From Bacteroidales bacterium (GTDB lineage: Bacteria > Bacteroidota > Bacteroidia > Bacteroidales > UBA932), in contig JAAYCA010000019.1 of assembly GCA_012744435.1 (NCBI GenBank), positions 1 through 42,345 on the forward strand: a stretch of DNA of 42,345 bases. Direction: 5' to 3'. This document shows positions 25,808 through 34,989 of the stretch, piece after piece; position 1 is the stretch's first letter, and every line of letters starts with the position of its first letter. Under the pieces are notes generated by a model, which did no database searches, was not told the origin of the DNA, and was given only the letters and a program-made list of their open reading frames with translations. A program made the translations under genes and the position numbers.

Positions 25808-26818
25808 ATGACACGAACCGCTCTCCCGCGCCTGTCGCTGGCGCTATGCGCCCTGCTGACCGGCTCCGCGGCGCTGGCCCAGCCGGCCATCACGGAGTTG
25901 TATTTCGATACCCGCACTTCCTTCCATCAGGAAGTGTCCGGCGGGCAGTACAACAGCCAGTTCACCGGCGACCATTTCAATCTCAACATCCGCGGCACGC
26001 TCACGGACAAACTCGATTTCCGCGTGCGACAGCGCCTCAACAAGAAGGTCTTCGACGAGCGCAACATGTTCAACGCCACAGACTTCCTTTATCTGCGCTG
26101 GCAAGCTACGCCCCGACTGGCCCTTACCGTGGGCAAGAATGCCGTCTATATCGGCGGTTACGAATTCGACGCCGTCCCGATCGACGTCTATTACTACAGC
26201 AACTTCTGCAACAACCTCTACCAGGGCTTCTCCTTCGGCGTCAACGCCGAATACGAGTTTCTTCCGGGGCAGACCCTTGCCTTCCAGGTCTGCAATTCTC
26301 CCCTCTCCCTGGGCTTCCAGAACCTCTATGCCTACAACCTCGAATGGTTCGGCCGTTTCACCCCCTGGTGGAGTACGCTCTGGAGCGTCAACTTCGTGCA
26401 GGACGAATTCCACCGCACCGTCAACTACATCGCCCTGGGCAACCGTCTCGTCTTCGGCGGCCTGGCCCTCGACCTGGAATGGATGAACCGCGCCGGAGCG
26501 GGCCAGAAGGCCTTCTACTCGGACTATACCGTCATCTCCAAGCTCATCTGGAGCGTGGGTAAATGGAATCTCTGCGCCAAGGCGGGATACGACAGCAATG
26601 ATGCGGAAAACGTGGATGCGCTGGGCCGCGCGCTCGATCTGGCCGTAGCGCCCGGCACGAAGAACGTTTACGCGGGCTGCGGGGTGGAGTTCTTCCCCCT
26701 GCCCGACCGGGACCGGCTGCGCCTGCACGCCGTTTATTTCAAGAGCAGCAGCATCGGCGTCGATAACTTCGACATCGGCATCACCTGGCGCCTGGACGTG
26801 ATCAAGCGCAGCCGATGA
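25808..26818 (+). CDS. Outer-membrane porin (Porin O/P-like beta-barrel)
   Basis: A 336-residue protein with signal peptide [20 protein letters not shown] (cleavage after AALA). The mature chain alternates short amphipathic strands and turns, as in beta-barrels, and ends in [10 protein letters not shown]. Blocks such as [34 protein letters not shown] and [11 protein letters not shown] resemble Bacteroidota porins of the phosphate-selective O/P group. Substrate selectivity cannot be told. It is divergent from GH95 over about 75 bases and followed by a hairpin serving the opposing tRNA-Ser. Confidence 0.78.
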   Translation: MTRTALPRLSLALCALLTGSAALAQPAITELYFDTRTSFHQEVSGGQYNSQFTGDHFNLNIRGTLTDKLDFRVRQRLNKKVFDERNMFNATDFLYLRWQATPRLALTVGKNAVYIGGYEFDAVPIDVYYYSNFCNNLYQGFSFGVNAEYEFLPGQTLAFQVCNSPLSLGFQNLYAYNLEWFGRFTPWWSTLWSVNFVQDEFHRTVNYIALGNRLVFGGLALDLEWMNRAGAGQKAFYSDYTVISKLIWSVGKWNLCAKAGYDSNDAENVDALGRALDLAVAPGTKNVYAGCGVEFFPLPDRDRLRLHAVYFKSSSIGVDNFDIGITWRLDVIKRSR

Positions 26819-26822
26819 TGAC

Positions 26823-26848
26823 AAAAAAGCCGCACCTGACGGTACGGC
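26823..26848 (-). terminator. Terminator of tRNA-Ser
   Basis: On the minus strand GCCGTACC pairs with GGTGCGGC (one G-U pair) around GTCA and is followed by six T. Confidence 0.75.
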
Positions 26849-26859
26849 ATTACCTTGTG

Positions 26860-26947
26860 CGGAGAGACAGGGATTCGAACCCTGGAACCGCTTTGGGCGG
26901 TCACGCGCTTTCCAGACGCGCCTCTTCAGCCACTCGAGCATCTCTCC
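26860..26947 (-). tRNA. tRNA-Ser (anticodon GGA)
   Basis: 88 nt with the long variable arm of class II tRNAs (ACCGCCCAAAGCGGT region). The acceptor stem is GGAGAGA/TCTCTCC, the anticodon loop CTGGAAA with anticodon GGA, and the T-arm CAGGGTTCGAATCCCTG. The discriminator is G; CCA is not encoded. A TATATTTG box lies upstream (26959-26966). Confidence 0.95.
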
Positions 26948-26958
26948 AAACGGGACTG

Positions 26959-26966
26959 CAAATATA
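26959..26966 (-). promoter_or_regulatory. -7 box of tRNA-Ser
   Basis: TATATTTG on the minus strand, 11 bases before the tRNA 5' end. Confidence 0.5.
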
Positions 26967-27020
26967 GGAACTTTTTTGAAAAAATACTATCTTGTCGCTT
27001 ACTTTAATCACTGGAAGACG

Positions 27021-27596
27021 ATGGCCAAACGATTCTCCCGCCTGGGATGCCTGCTCGTGGCGATGTCCCTGTGCGCCAACGCCGGTGCGCAAAGCACCTG
27101 TACACACGAATTTGCGCTCTCGTACGGTCTGGGCTCCACCTCCGGATTCGTGGCCGTCTCCGCTTCGGTCATCGCGGCCATTTTCGGCGCCACCATCGAT
27201 TACAGCTTCATCGGCCCCGTCGCAGGCGAGTATTTCTACCACGTTTCCGAGCTGGTCGGGGTCGGCGGCGTCGTGAGCTATGCCGCTTTCAAGGACAAGA
27301 AAACGCCTGGGAATGAACCGATGAACTGCATTGCGCTCCTGCCGGGCGTGAAACTGGACTGGCTGCGACGCGAGCAGTTCGGCATGTATTCGAAACTCTG
27401 TGCCGGAGCCGCCTGTCTGACAAGTCCGGGAGAGAGCACGGATACGGAAGAGCGTTCGGGACCGTCAGGGAGCCTGTTTTTCAATTTCCAGGCATCCCTG
27501 TTGGGCGTGGAATTCGGCGGCGGAGTCCGCGGCTTCGTCGAAGCCGGCGTCGGCGAACAGGGATTCCTGCTCGCAGGAGCCCGTTTCCGCTTCTGA
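27021..27596 (+). CDS. Small secreted envelope protein, probable outer-membrane beta-barrel
   Basis: A 191-residue protein with signal peptide MAKRFSRLGCLLVAMSLCAN (cleavage near AGAQ). The mature part reads as alternating strands rich in Gly and aromatic residues (SYGLGSTSGF, GEYFYHVSELVGVGGVVSYAAF, FFNFQASLLGVEFGGGVRGF) and ends in an aromatic residue (GARFRF), the usual end of an outer-membrane beta-barrel. No named family is recognised. ATG 27021 starts the signal peptide; the earlier in-frame TTG at 26976 does not. Confidence 0.65.
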   Translation: MAKRFSRLGCLLVAMSLCANAGAQSTCTHEFALSYGLGSTSGFVAVSASVIAAIFGATIDYSFIGPVAGEYFYHVSELVGVGGVVSYAAFKDKKTPGNEPMNCIALLPGVKLDWLRREQFGMYSKLCAGAACLTSPGESTDTEERSGPSGSLFFNFQASLLGVEFGGGVRGFVEAGVGEQGFLLAGARFRF

Positions 27597-27630
27597 GGCT
27601 CATGCCGTTTCATTTCTCCGCAGAAAAGCG

Positions 27631-27638
27631 TATTTTTG
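27631..27638 (+). promoter_or_regulatory. -7 box of the GT2-tex operon
   Basis: TATTTTTG, 6 bases before the ATG at 27645, with a partial -33 (TTTC) about 20 bases upstream. The short distance implies a nearly leaderless mRNA. Confidence 0.5.
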
Positions 27639-27644
27639 CAGAAT

Positions 27645-28370
27645 ATGGAAAAGAAACTCGTCATCATCCCGACCTACAACGAGATCGAGAACATCGCCAA
27701 GATCATCGAGGCGGTCTTCACCATCGATGGAGACTACCAGATTCTCGTCATCGACGACGGTTCCCCCGATGGGACGGCCGGGGTGGTCAAGGCCCTGCAA
27801 CAGGTGCATCCGGAACGCCTGCACCTGATTGAGCGCAGCGGCAAGCTGGGACTGGGCACGGCCTACGTGACCGGCTTCAAATGGGCCCTGGAACGTGACT
27901 ACGGGTTCATTTTCGAAATGGATGCGGATTTCTCCCACAACCCATCCGACCTGCCCCGCTTGCTTTCCGCCTGCACGGAAGGCGGCGCCGACCTTTCCAT
28001 CGGTTCGCGTTACTGCGACGGCATCAACGTGGTCAACTGGCCGATGGGGCGCATCATGATGTCCTACTGCGCCTCCATCTATGTGCGGACGGTGCTTGGC
28101 ATCAGGGTGTTCGACAGTACCGCGGGTTTCGTCTGCTACAGGCGGAAGGTCCTGGAGACCATCGACCTCGACGCTGTCAGGATGAAAGGCTACGGCTTCC
28201 AGATCGAGCTCAAATACACCGCCCTCAAGCTGGGATTCAAGCTTAAGGAAGTGTCCGTCATCTTCGTCAACCGCAAGGAAGGGACCTCAAAAATGTCCGG
28301 CGGCATCTTCGGCGAAGCCTTCTGGGGCGTGTTGGCCCTGCGTTTCCGCAAACTCCGCCCGGCCCGATGA
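27645..28370 (+). CDS. Polyprenol monophosphomannose synthase-like GT2 glycosyltransferase
   Basis: A 241-residue GT-A protein with IIPTYNEIENI at the N-terminus, VIDDGSPDGTA, and the metal-binding FEMDADFSHNP (DXD-type). The segments SRYCDGINVVNWPMGRIMMS and FDSTAGFVCYRR are diagnostic of dolichol/polyprenol-phosphate mannose synthases. It transfers a sugar, usually mannose from GDP-mannose, to a polyprenyl phosphate on the cytoplasmic face. Bacteroidota use such carriers in glycan and O-glycosylation pathways. No C-terminal membrane domain is present. Its stop overlaps the tex start (ATGA), so the two are co-expressed. Confidence 0.9.
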   Translation: MEKKLVIIPTYNEIENIAKIIEAVFTIDGDYQILVIDDGSPDGTAGVVKALQQVHPERLHLIERSGKLGLGTAYVTGFKWALERDYGFIFEMDADFSHNPSDLPRLLSACTEGGADLSIGSRYCDGINVVNWPMGRIMMSYCASIYVRTVLGIRVFDSTAGFVCYRRKVLETIDLDAVRMKGYGFQIELKYTALKLGFKLKEVSVIFVNRKEGTSKMSGGIFGEAFWGVLALRFRKLRPAR

Positions 28371-30502
28371 AAGAGATCTATATCCGGCACATCGCCGGTC
28401 TCCTGGGGCTGAAGGACTGGCAGGTGGAGAATTGCGCCGATCTCTTCGCCGACGGCGACACCATTCCTTTCATCAGCCGCTACCGCAAGGAAAAGACCGG
28501 CGGCATGGACGACGCCGAAGTCGCCGAGGTGCGTCACTGGGTGGATGTCTTCGCCGAAATGGACAAGCGAAAGGAGACCGTCCTCAAGGTCATCGGCGAG
28601 GCCGGCGCACTCACGGACGAGCTTCGCGCCAGAATCGAGAACAGCGTCTCCGCCACCGAACTCGAAGACCTCTACCTCCCCTGGCGGCCCAAGCGGCGCA
28701 CCCGTGCCACGGCCGCGCGCGAATTGGGCCTGGAGCCGCTCGCAGACCTGCTTTGGAGCGGCAAGAGCCGCAATCCCGAGACCGATGCCCGGAAATACGT
28801 CGGGGATCAGGTTCCCGATATAGAAACGGCGCTGGCGGGGGCGCGTGACATCGTTGCGGAACGCCTCAGCGAGACCGCCGCGATCCGGGAAAACCTCCGG
28901 GCCATCTTCCGCCGGCGGCGCGTGACGGCGGCCGTCACGAAGGCCGGCCGCGAAAACGCCGACGCGGCGAAGTACCGCAGCTATTTCGATTTCAAGATGC
29001 CGCTGGACCGCATTCCCTCTCACAACCTTCTCGCCATCCTACGGGCCCAGAACGAGGGATTCCTGAATGTCGGCATCGATGCGGACGCCGAGAAGTGCGA
29101 TGCCAAGATCTACTACGACTTCTGCCAGGAACACGGTTATCCCGCCGCTGCCGCCGCCGGACAGATCAAGGAGGCCGTCTCCGACGCTTTCAAGCGCCTG
29201 CTGGAGCCGTCCATCAGCGGGGAGGTCCTTCGCGAGGCCAAGGAGAAGGCGGACCGCGAAAGCATCCAGGTCTTCGGGGAGAACCTCCGGCAGCTGCTGC
29301 TCTCCGCTCCCGTGGGACAGAAACGCACGATGGCCATCGACCCGGGCTTCCGCAACGGCTGCAAGATCGCCTGCCTGGACGAACAGGGCGGACTGCTCTG
29401 CCACACCATCATCTATCCCCATCCCCCGCAGAACGAGAAGGTCAAGGCCATCATGGCCGTCCAGCAGATGCTGGACCGCTACGGAATCCAGGCCGTGGCC
29501 ATCGGCAACGGCACCGCCTCCCGCGAGACGGAGGATTTCATGCGCCGCATCCATCTGCCGGAAGGCTGCAAGGTATGGACGGTCAGCGAAGACGGCGCCT
29601 CCATCTACAGCGCCTCCGAGATCGCCCGACGGGAATTCCCCGACGAGGATGTGACCGTGCGCGGCGCCGTGTCCATCGGCCGCCGGCTGATGGATCCGCT
29701 CGCCGAACTCGTCAAGATCGACCCCAAGAATCTCGGCATCGGCCAGTACCAGCACGACGTGGACCAGGCGCTCCTGAAGGAGAAACTGGACAACACCGTG
29801 GAGAGCTGCGTGAACGCCGTGGGCGTCAATCTCAATACCGCCTCCCCTTACCTGCTGGCCTATGTGGCGGGCATCGGCCCCGCCCTGGCGGAGAACATCG
29901 TCACATACCGCGCGGAGAGCGGAGGTTTCCGCAGCCGCGCCGAACTGATGAAGGTCCCCCGCCTCGGACCCAAAGCCTTCGAGCAGTGTGCTGGCTTCCT
30001 GCGCATCCGGGGGGCGGAGAATCCGCTGGATGATTCCGCCGTACATCCCGAGTCCTACGGCATTGTGGACCGGATGGCCAAGTCATTGGGGGTCACAGCC
30101 AAGGAGCTGGTCGGCAACGCGGAGCTCTGCGCCCGCATCCAGGCCCGGGACTTCGTCACGGAGACCGCCGGCCTGCCGACCGTGAACGACATCCTGAAAG
30201 AACTCGCCAAACCGGGCCTGGACCCGCGCGAGCAGGTATCAGAATTCTCTTTCGCGGAGGACATCCACGGCATCGAAGATCTCAAGGTCGGCATGGAACT
30301 CCCCGGCATCGTCACGAACATCACCAATTTCGGCGCTTTCGTCGATATCGGCATCCACGACAACGGTCTCGTGCACGTCTCGCAAATGGGCCCGCGCGGC
30401 ACCGATCCGACCAAAGTCGTCAAGCTACACCAGCAGGTGCGCGTGTCCGTCACCGCCGTCGACCTCGACCGCGGCCGCATCTCGCTGCGCTTGATGAAAT
30501 AA
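28367..30502 (+). CDS. tex: Tex-family RNA-binding transcription accessory protein
   Basis: A 711-residue protein with the full Tex architecture. The N-terminal helical region contains DTIPFISRYRKEKTGGMDDAEV. The YqgF-like domain contains MAIDPGFRNGCKIACLD. Helix-hairpin-helix motifs lie near NLNTASPYLLAYVAGIGPALA. A C-terminal S1 RNA-binding domain contains PGIVTNITNFGAFVDIGIHDNGLVHVSQM. It binds nucleic acid and affects transcription and stress tolerance in other bacteria. It is coupled to the upstream GT2 gene. It converges on dtd with one base between stop codons and no visible terminator. Confidence 0.95.
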   Translation: MKEIYIRHIAGLLGLKDWQVENCADLFADGDTIPFISRYRKEKTGGMDDAEVAEVRHWVDVFAEMDKRKETVLKVIGEAGALTDELRARIENSVSATELEDLYLPWRPKRRTRATAARELGLEPLADLLWSGKSRNPETDARKYVGDQVPDIETALAGARDIVAERLSETAAIRENLRAIFRRRRVTAAVTKAGRENADAAKYRSYFDFKMPLDRIPSHNLLAILRAQNEGFLNVGIDADAEKCDAKIYYDFCQEHGYPAAAAAGQIKEAVSDAFKRLLEPSISGEVLREAKEKADRESIQVFGENLRQLLLSAPVGQKRTMAIDPGFRNGCKIACLDEQGGLLCHTIIYPHPPQNEKVKAIMAVQQMLDRYGIQAVAIGNGTASRETEDFMRRIHLPEGCKVWTVSEDGASIYSASEIARREFPDEDVTVRGAVSIGRRLMDPLAELVKIDPKNLGIGQYQHDVDQALLKEKLDNTVESCVNAVGVNLNTASPYLLAYVAGIGPALAENIVTYRAESGGFRSRAELMKVPRLGPKAFEQCAGFLRIRGAENPLDDSAVHPESYGIVDRMAKSLGVTAKELVGNAELCARIQARDFVTETAGLPTVNDILKELAKPGLDPREQVSEFSFAEDIHGIEDLKVGMELPGIVTNITNFGAFVDIGIHDNGLVHVSQMGPRGTDPTKVVKLHQQVRVSVTAVDLDRGRISLRLMK

Positions 30503-30503
30503 G

Positions 30504-30956
30504 TCAGATCCGGTTCCTGGAATCGATGCAGATGGTGACCGGACCGTCGTTGACCAGCGAGACCTGCATGTCCGCGCCGAATTCCCCGGTCCCGACCGGG
30601 CGGCCGACGGCTTCTGAAAGTGCCTGACAGAAAGACTCATACAAGGGTATTGCATGCTCATGACCGGCCGCTCCGATATAGGACGGCCGGTTGCCTTTCC
30701 TCGTGGACGCCATCAGCGTAAACTGGCTTACGACCAGCGCCTCGCCACCGGTTTCCACGACACTCCGGTTCATCACCCCTCCGTCGTCATTGAAAATCCG
30801 GAGGCCGGCGACCTTACGCACCAGCCACTCGATGTCCTCCGGTCCGTCGTCCGGACCGATCCCCAGCAGGATCATCAGTCCCGGCCCGATCTTGGAACGG
30901 ACCTTCCCCCCTATCGTCACGCTGGCAGACGAAACTCTTTGGATTACGACACGCAT
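30504..30956 (-). CDS. dtd: D-aminoacyl-tRNA deacylase
   Basis: A 150-residue protein starting MRVVIQRVSSASVTIGGKV. The active-site motif SQFTLMA is at about residues 78-84, and the cross-subunit Gly-Pro motif lies in NDGPVTI near the C-terminus. It removes D-amino acids mischarged onto tRNA and protects against glycine mischarging of tRNA-Ala. It follows clc by two bases, so it belongs to the hypothetical-clc-dtd operon. Confidence 0.96.
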   Translation of the reverse strand: MRVVIQRVSSASVTIGGKVRSKIGPGLMILLGIGPDDGPEDIEWLVRKVAGLRIFNDDGGVMNRSVVETGGEALVVSQFTLMASTRKGNRPSYIGAAGHEHAIPLYESFCQALSEAVGRPVGTGEFGADMQVSLVNDGPVTICIDSRNRI

Positions 30957-30958
30957 GA

Positions 30959-32704
30959 TCAGTCTTCCGATGCAATTTCCTTCAGTTCGGCGCGATAGGC
31001 CATTAGAAGGCGGGATTTGGAGATGAATCCCAGGTATTTCCGGTCATCGTCGACGACCGGGAGACGCCAGGCGTCGGTGCGGTCGAATTTCGCCATCACC
31101 GACTCCATCTTCTCGCCCACGTGGATATAGTCCGGAGCAGCCTGCATGAGATTGAAAACATGCCAGCTGTCGTACTTGGACGGATCCAGCAGAGGCTTTC
31201 GCGCGGTAGCGATGTCGATCATCCCCTGGAAGCGGCCGTCTGCATCGATCACCGCCAGCACGGCGGCATCGCAATTGGCAATGACGGATGCTACCTCACG
31301 CAAGGAGGCGTCGACCTGCACGCGCGGATACTTGTCCCGGATCAGATCGTCCAGGTGCATGAGCGTGAGCACGGCCTGGTCGCTGTCGTGCGTGAGCAGG
31401 TCTCCGCTCTGCGCAATGCGCTTGGTATAAATGGAATACTTCTCGAAGACGCGCACCGTGCCGAAGGCGACCGTGGCCGTAAGGATCAACGGTATCAGCA
31501 GCTCGTAGCCGCCCGAGATCTCCGCGATCAGGAAGATCGCCGTCATCGGCGCCTGCATCACGCCGGCCATCAGCGCGGCCATGCCAACGAGCACGAAATT
31601 CTGCTCCGGCACGTCGGCCCCCACCAGATTGAGGCAGCGGGCGATCACGAAGCCGAGGATCGCTCCGGCAAACAGGGTCGGACCAAATGTGCCGCCGACT
31701 CCCCCGCCGGCATTGGTCGCCGTCATCGCCAGGACCTTCAGGAAAAAGATCAGTGCGAAAAAGACAGGCACACCCCAGCGCCACTGCAGCAGGAACGACA
31801 GCAGGGTGCCTTGTTCCAGTTCCATTTCCTGTCCGTTAAGCAACGCGCCCAGCGCATCGTACCCCTCGCCGTACAATGGCGGGAACAGGAAGATCAGCAT
31901 ACCCAGTCCCAAGGCACAGAGCAACCAGCGCAGGTACGGACTCGAAAGTTTGCCGATACGGTCCTCCAGGAAAAGGGTCGTCCGCAAAAAATACAGCGAA
32001 CCCAGTCCCCCCGCGATGCCCAGAATGATGTAGAAAGGAATATTCCCCATCGAGAAAGGCGTCAGGCTGCAGGCAAACACCGGGGTCTGTCCCCGGAAAA
32101 TATAGGAAACCACCGTCGCCGAGATCGTAGCCAGCAGCAAAGGCAGGAGCGATGTCATGGACACGTTGAACAGCAGGATCTCCAGGGTGAAAAGGACCCC
32201 TGCAAGCGGCGCCTTGAAAATGCCGGCGATGGCGCCGGCTGCACCACAGCCCAGCAGGAGCGTGATGTGACGGTATGAAAGGCCGAAAAGACGCCCGACG
32301 TTGGAGCCGATGGCGGCCCCCGTATAGACGATCGGCGCCTCGGCGCCGACGGAACCGCCGAAGCCGATCGTGATGCTGGAGGTCAGCATCGAGGACCAGG
32401 TATTGTGGGGCTTGATCTTGGAGTCTCCGCGCGAGACGGCCAGCAGGACCTTGGTCACCCCGTGGCCGATGTTGTCCTTGATCAGATAGCGTACGAGGAG
32501 CAGGGAGAGAAGCATGCCTATGCCCGGGAGCACCAGATACTGCCATTCGTAGGCACCCAGATGGAAACCCTGGCTGAGCAGGCGCTTGAGCGTGTGGATC
32601 ACCCAGTCCAAAAGAACGGCGGCGCACCCGGAGAGCACGCCGACCATCAGACTGAGCAGCAACAATTTGCTATGTTCAGGAATATGACTTAGAAAACGCT
32701 TCAC
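30959..32704 (-). CDS. CLC-family chloride channel/antiporter with C-terminal CBS pair
   Basis: A 581-residue protein with a GTG start (MKRFLSHIPEHSK). The membrane part (residues about 15-420) carries the selectivity-filter regions GSVGAEAPIV (Bacteroidota variant of the GREGP motif, with the gating Glu kept) and GGGVGGTFGPTLF. It also has the helix PLAGVLFTLEILL, which holds the conserved internal Glu. Two CBS domains follow (roughly residues 445-575; SLREVASVIANCDAAVLAVID, then WRLPVVDDDRKYLGFISKS) and may sense nucleotides. It moves chloride, probably with proton exchange. Its GTG shares a base with the upstream stop (TAGTG), implying coupled translation. Confidence 0.92.
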   Translation of the reverse strand: MKRFLSHIPEHSKLLLLSLMVGVLSGCAAVLLDWVIHTLKRLLSQGFHLGAYEWQYLVLPGIGMLLSLLLVRYLIKDNIGHGVTKVLLAVSRGDSKIKPHNTWSSMLTSSITIGFGGSVGAEAPIVYTGAAIGSNVGRLFGLSYRHITLLLGCGAAGAIAGIFKAPLAGVLFTLEILLFNVSMTSLLPLLLATISATVVSYIFRGQTPVFACSLTPFSMGNIPFYIILGIAGGLGSLYFLRTTLFLEDRIGKLSSPYLRWLLCALGLGMLIFLFPPLYGEGYDALGALLNGQEMELEQGTLLSFLLQWRWGVPVFFALIFFLKVLAMTATNAGGGVGGTFGPTLFAGAILGFVIARCLNLVGADVPEQNFVLVGMAALMAGVMQAPMTAIFLIAEISGGYELLIPLILTATVAFGTVRVFEKYSIYTKRIAQSGDLLTHDSDQAVLTLMHLDDLIRDKYPRVQVDASLREVASVIANCDAAVLAVIDADGRFQGMIDIATARKPLLDPSKYDSWHVFNLMQAAPDYIHVGEKMESVMAKFDRTDAWRLPVVDDDRKYLGFISKSRLLMAYRAELKEIASED

Positions 32705-33072
32705 TAGGAGTCTGCCCCGTCATCGTCGCTCCCATACTGTGAGATATTGTCGTCCGGGAGGGTCTCTCCATTGTCGTCGGAAGAGGACGTGGTGCCGGCC
32801 ACGGATTCAACTTCTGCTTCCTCCTCGCCCTCGAGCCAGCGCTCGACATCCTCGAGGACATCGATGCGGACCTTGATCTTGACGAGATAGATGGCGTCGG
32901 GGATCTCGATCAGAACGGCATAGAAAGGCGTTCCGTCCGGTTTGGTGTACCGAGTGAGATCGGGGAGGTAATCATTGAAGCCTTTCGGGTACTTCTCGGC
33001 AAAAGCCGCCGCCAACTCGGGAGACATATTCTCGTAACTGATGATGTGACGTTTTTTATTGTCGGGTTTCAT
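32704..33072 (-). CDS. Conserved Bacteroidales hypothetical protein with acidic tail
   Basis: A 122-residue protein. The N-terminal part (KKRHIISYENMSPELAAAFAEKYPKGFNDY, then KPDGTPFYAVLIEIPDAIYLVKIKVRID) follows a pattern seen in small Bacteroidales proteins of unknown function. The tail after about residue 80 is a low-complexity run of Glu, Asp and Ser, probably disordered. There is no signal peptide. ATG 33072 is chosen; the frame upstream is Pro/Thr-rich and crosses the -7-like TATACTTG at 33130-33137. It heads the operon with clc and dtd. Confidence 0.75.
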   Translation of the reverse strand: MKPDNKKRHIISYENMSPELAAAFAEKYPKGFNDYLPDLTRYTKPDGTPFYAVLIEIPDAIYLVKIKVRIDVLEDVERWLEGEEEAEVESVAGTTSSSDDNGETLPDDNISQYGSDDDGADS

Positions 33073-33138
33073 ACAGGTTTGGGTTAGAGGTGTAGTTGGA
33101 TTTGGGGTCTGGTCATTGGTTTCTGGCTGCAAGTATAG

Positions 33139-34989
33139 CTACTTTTTCTTAAAAAAAAGTGCTTTCTGCGCCTTTTTTTTAGAAGATTCCCGTTCCACGA
33201 ACACGGGCTTCATCGTACGGGGATCCAGCCCCGACCAGAACATCACCGATGAAGTGGTCATCGGTGTGGGCATAAAGTCCTGGACCTGCTCCATCCATAT
33301 TCCTTTCAGACAGGGATTTGCAGCAAGGCGGCGCATGTCCTCCAGGGTGCAGCCCGGGTGGGAGGAGATAAAATAAGGGACCAGTTCGGTGTGTTTCCCA
33401 TGTTCCCGGTTGATCCGGTCAAACTCCTTGCGCAGCTGCTCGAACAAGCGGAAAGAGGGCTTGCCCATATAGTGCAGCACCTTGTCCTCGGTGTGTTCCG
33501 GCGCCACTTTGAGGCGGCCGGATGTATGACGGAGCATCAGCTCTTCCAGATAAGGTTTGCCGGTCTCGTCCACGAATCCCTTCCCGTCCAGGAACAGGTC
33601 GTAGCGCACGCCGCTGCCGATATAAGAATGGCGTATGCCGGGCACCGCGTCCACGGCCCTGTACAAGGCCAGTACGCGGGCGTGGGAACGGTCCAGGTTG
33701 GGACAGGGCCCCGGGAAGAGGCAGGACTGGCGGCGGCACTTCGCGCAGAGGTCCTGGTTCTTGCCGTGCATCCCGTACATATTGGCGGTCGGTGCGCCGA
33801 GGTCGGAGATATTGCCCCGGAACTCCGGCATGGCCGCAAGCGCGCGCACCTCCTTCAGGATGGACTGCTCGCTGCGCGACTGGATGAATTTGCCCTGATG
33901 GGCGGCTATCGTGCAGAAATTGCAGCCGCCGAAACAGCCGCGGTGCGTAATGACCGAGTCTTTGATCATGTCGTAGGCCGGGATGCGCTTGCCCTTGTAG
34001 CGCGGATGCGGCCGTTTGGTGAACGGGAGGTCCCAGCAGGCGTCCATCTCCTCGGTCGTCGCCGGCGGATACGGCGGATTCACCTGGACATAACCCTCCC
34101 CCACCGGCTCGATCAGCGTCTGCGCATGGAGCACATTCGCCTGGATCTCGATCTCCCGGAAGTTCTCCGCAAACGCCCTTTTATCCGCACAGCACTTCTC
34201 ATAGGAATTCAGCAGAATCTGCGTAGCGGAGGCCGGGAGAGCCTCAGAAAACCGTGGCCACCCATGGCCTCGTAAATGGGAGGGGCCCGCTGACGCAGTC
34301 AGTGGGAGGGATGAGCGAAGCGAAGTTTTCAGAGGCTCTTCCGGCGACGCGGAGCTGATTCTGCCCGTCCGGTAGAAGGCCAGCTGGGGAATTTGTTCGA
34401 TCTGCCGGCGGTTGCGGCCGGCCTCGATGGCGCGGGTAAGCTCCAGCATGGGGCGTTCCCCCATCCCGTAACACAGCCAGTCGGCGCCGCTGTCTACGAG
34501 GATGGACGGCATCAGGCAGTCGTCCCAGTAGTCGTAGTGCGTCAGACGCCGCAGGGAGGCCTCGACGCCGCCGATGACGACGGGCACCTCCGGCCACAGC
34601 TGCTTGAGAATCTTCGTATAGACGGTCACGGCACGGTCCGGACGCTGGCCGGAACGGCCTTCCGGCGTGTAGGCGTCGTCGTGGCGGAGGCGCTTCGCGG
34701 CGGTGTAGTGGTTCACCATCGAATCCATCGCGCCGGAGTTGACGGCGAAGTAAAGCCGCGGCGCGCCCAGCTTGCGGAAATCCCGCAAATCGTCGCGCCA
34801 GTTCGGCTGGGGCACGACCGCAACGCGGTAGCCGGCTTTTTCCAGGTAGCGCGCGATGCAGGCAGTGCCGAAACTGGGATGGTCCACGAAAGCGTCTCCG
34901 GTGAAGAAGATCACGTCGATCCAGTCCCAGCCCAGTTGCTGAACCTCCTTGGCGGAGGTGGGGATATTACATTCTGTCAGGTAGCTCAA
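33139..34989 (-). CDS. ygiQ: UPF0313 radical-SAM protein YgiQ with in-frame palindromic insert
   Basis: A 616-residue protein of the YgiQ/UPF0313 family. The N-terminal block (TSAKEVQQLGWDWIDVIFFTGD) is followed by the radical-SAM cluster motif in HRGCFGGCNFC near residue 352. SDLGAPTANMYGM and a C-terminal DUF3362-like region (VQDFMPTPMTTSSVMFWSGLDP) come after. It binds a [4Fe-4S] cluster and SAM; the substrate is unknown. Residues about 209-258 match nothing in the family and are encoded by an inverted-repeat element (34214-34362) that keeps the frame open. Translation seems to start at TTG 34989, 23 bases inside argS, as no ATG lies near the family N-terminus. It ends in a Lys-rich tail at a T-run. 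Confidence 0.88.
   Translation of the reverse strand: MSYLTECNIPTSAKEVQQLGWDWIDVIFFTGDAFVDHPSFGTACIARYLEKAGYRVAVVPQPNWRDDLRDFRKLGAPRLYFAVNSGAMDSMVNHYTAAKRLRHDDAYTPEGRSGQRPDRAVTVYTKILKQLWPEVPVVIGGVEASLRRLTHYDYWDDCLMPSILVDSGADWLCYGMGERPMLELTRAIEAGRNRRQIEQIPQLAFYRTGRISSASPEEPLKTSLRSSLPLTASAGPSHLRGHGWPRFSEALPASATQILLNSYEKCCADKRAFAENFREIEIQANVLHAQTLIEPVGEGYVQVNPPYPPATTEEMDACWDLPFTKRPHPRYKGKRIPAYDMIKDSVITHRGCFGGCNFCTIAAHQGKFIQSRSEQSILKEVRALAAMPEFRGNISDLGAPTANMYGMHGKNQDLCAKCRRQSCLFPGPCPNLDRSHARVLALYRAVDAVPGIRHSYIGSGVRYDLFLDGKGFVDETGKPYLEELMLRHTSGRLKVAPEHTEDKVLHYMGKPSFRLFEQLRKEFDRINREHGKHTELVPYFISSHPGCTLEDMRRLAANPCLKGIWMEQVQDFMPTPMTTSSVMFWSGLDPRTMKPVFVERESSKKKAQKALFFKKK
34214..34362. mobile_element. 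Palindromic repeat element inserted in ygiQ
   Basis: The outer arms GCCGGGAGAGCCTCAGAAAA(C) (34232-34252) and the reverse complement of 34325-34345 match at 19 of 21 positions. AGAATC/GATTCT extend the symmetry to 34214 and 34362. Inside lie further palindromes: GTGGCCAC, CCCAT...ATGGG (34261-34280) and CTGACGCAGTCAG, plus gatgagcgaagcgaag. YgiQ homologues have roughly 35-40 fewer residues at this place. It encodes no protein of its own and behaves like a small non-autonomous element whose reading frame is tolerated by the host gene. Confidence 0.65.

Noticed and set aside
23404..26562. Plus-strand open frame of 1052 codons opposite GH95 and running into the porin gene
   Set aside because: It is antisense to two well-identified genes, lacks any domain, and is expected where GC-rich codons leave few stops on the other strand.
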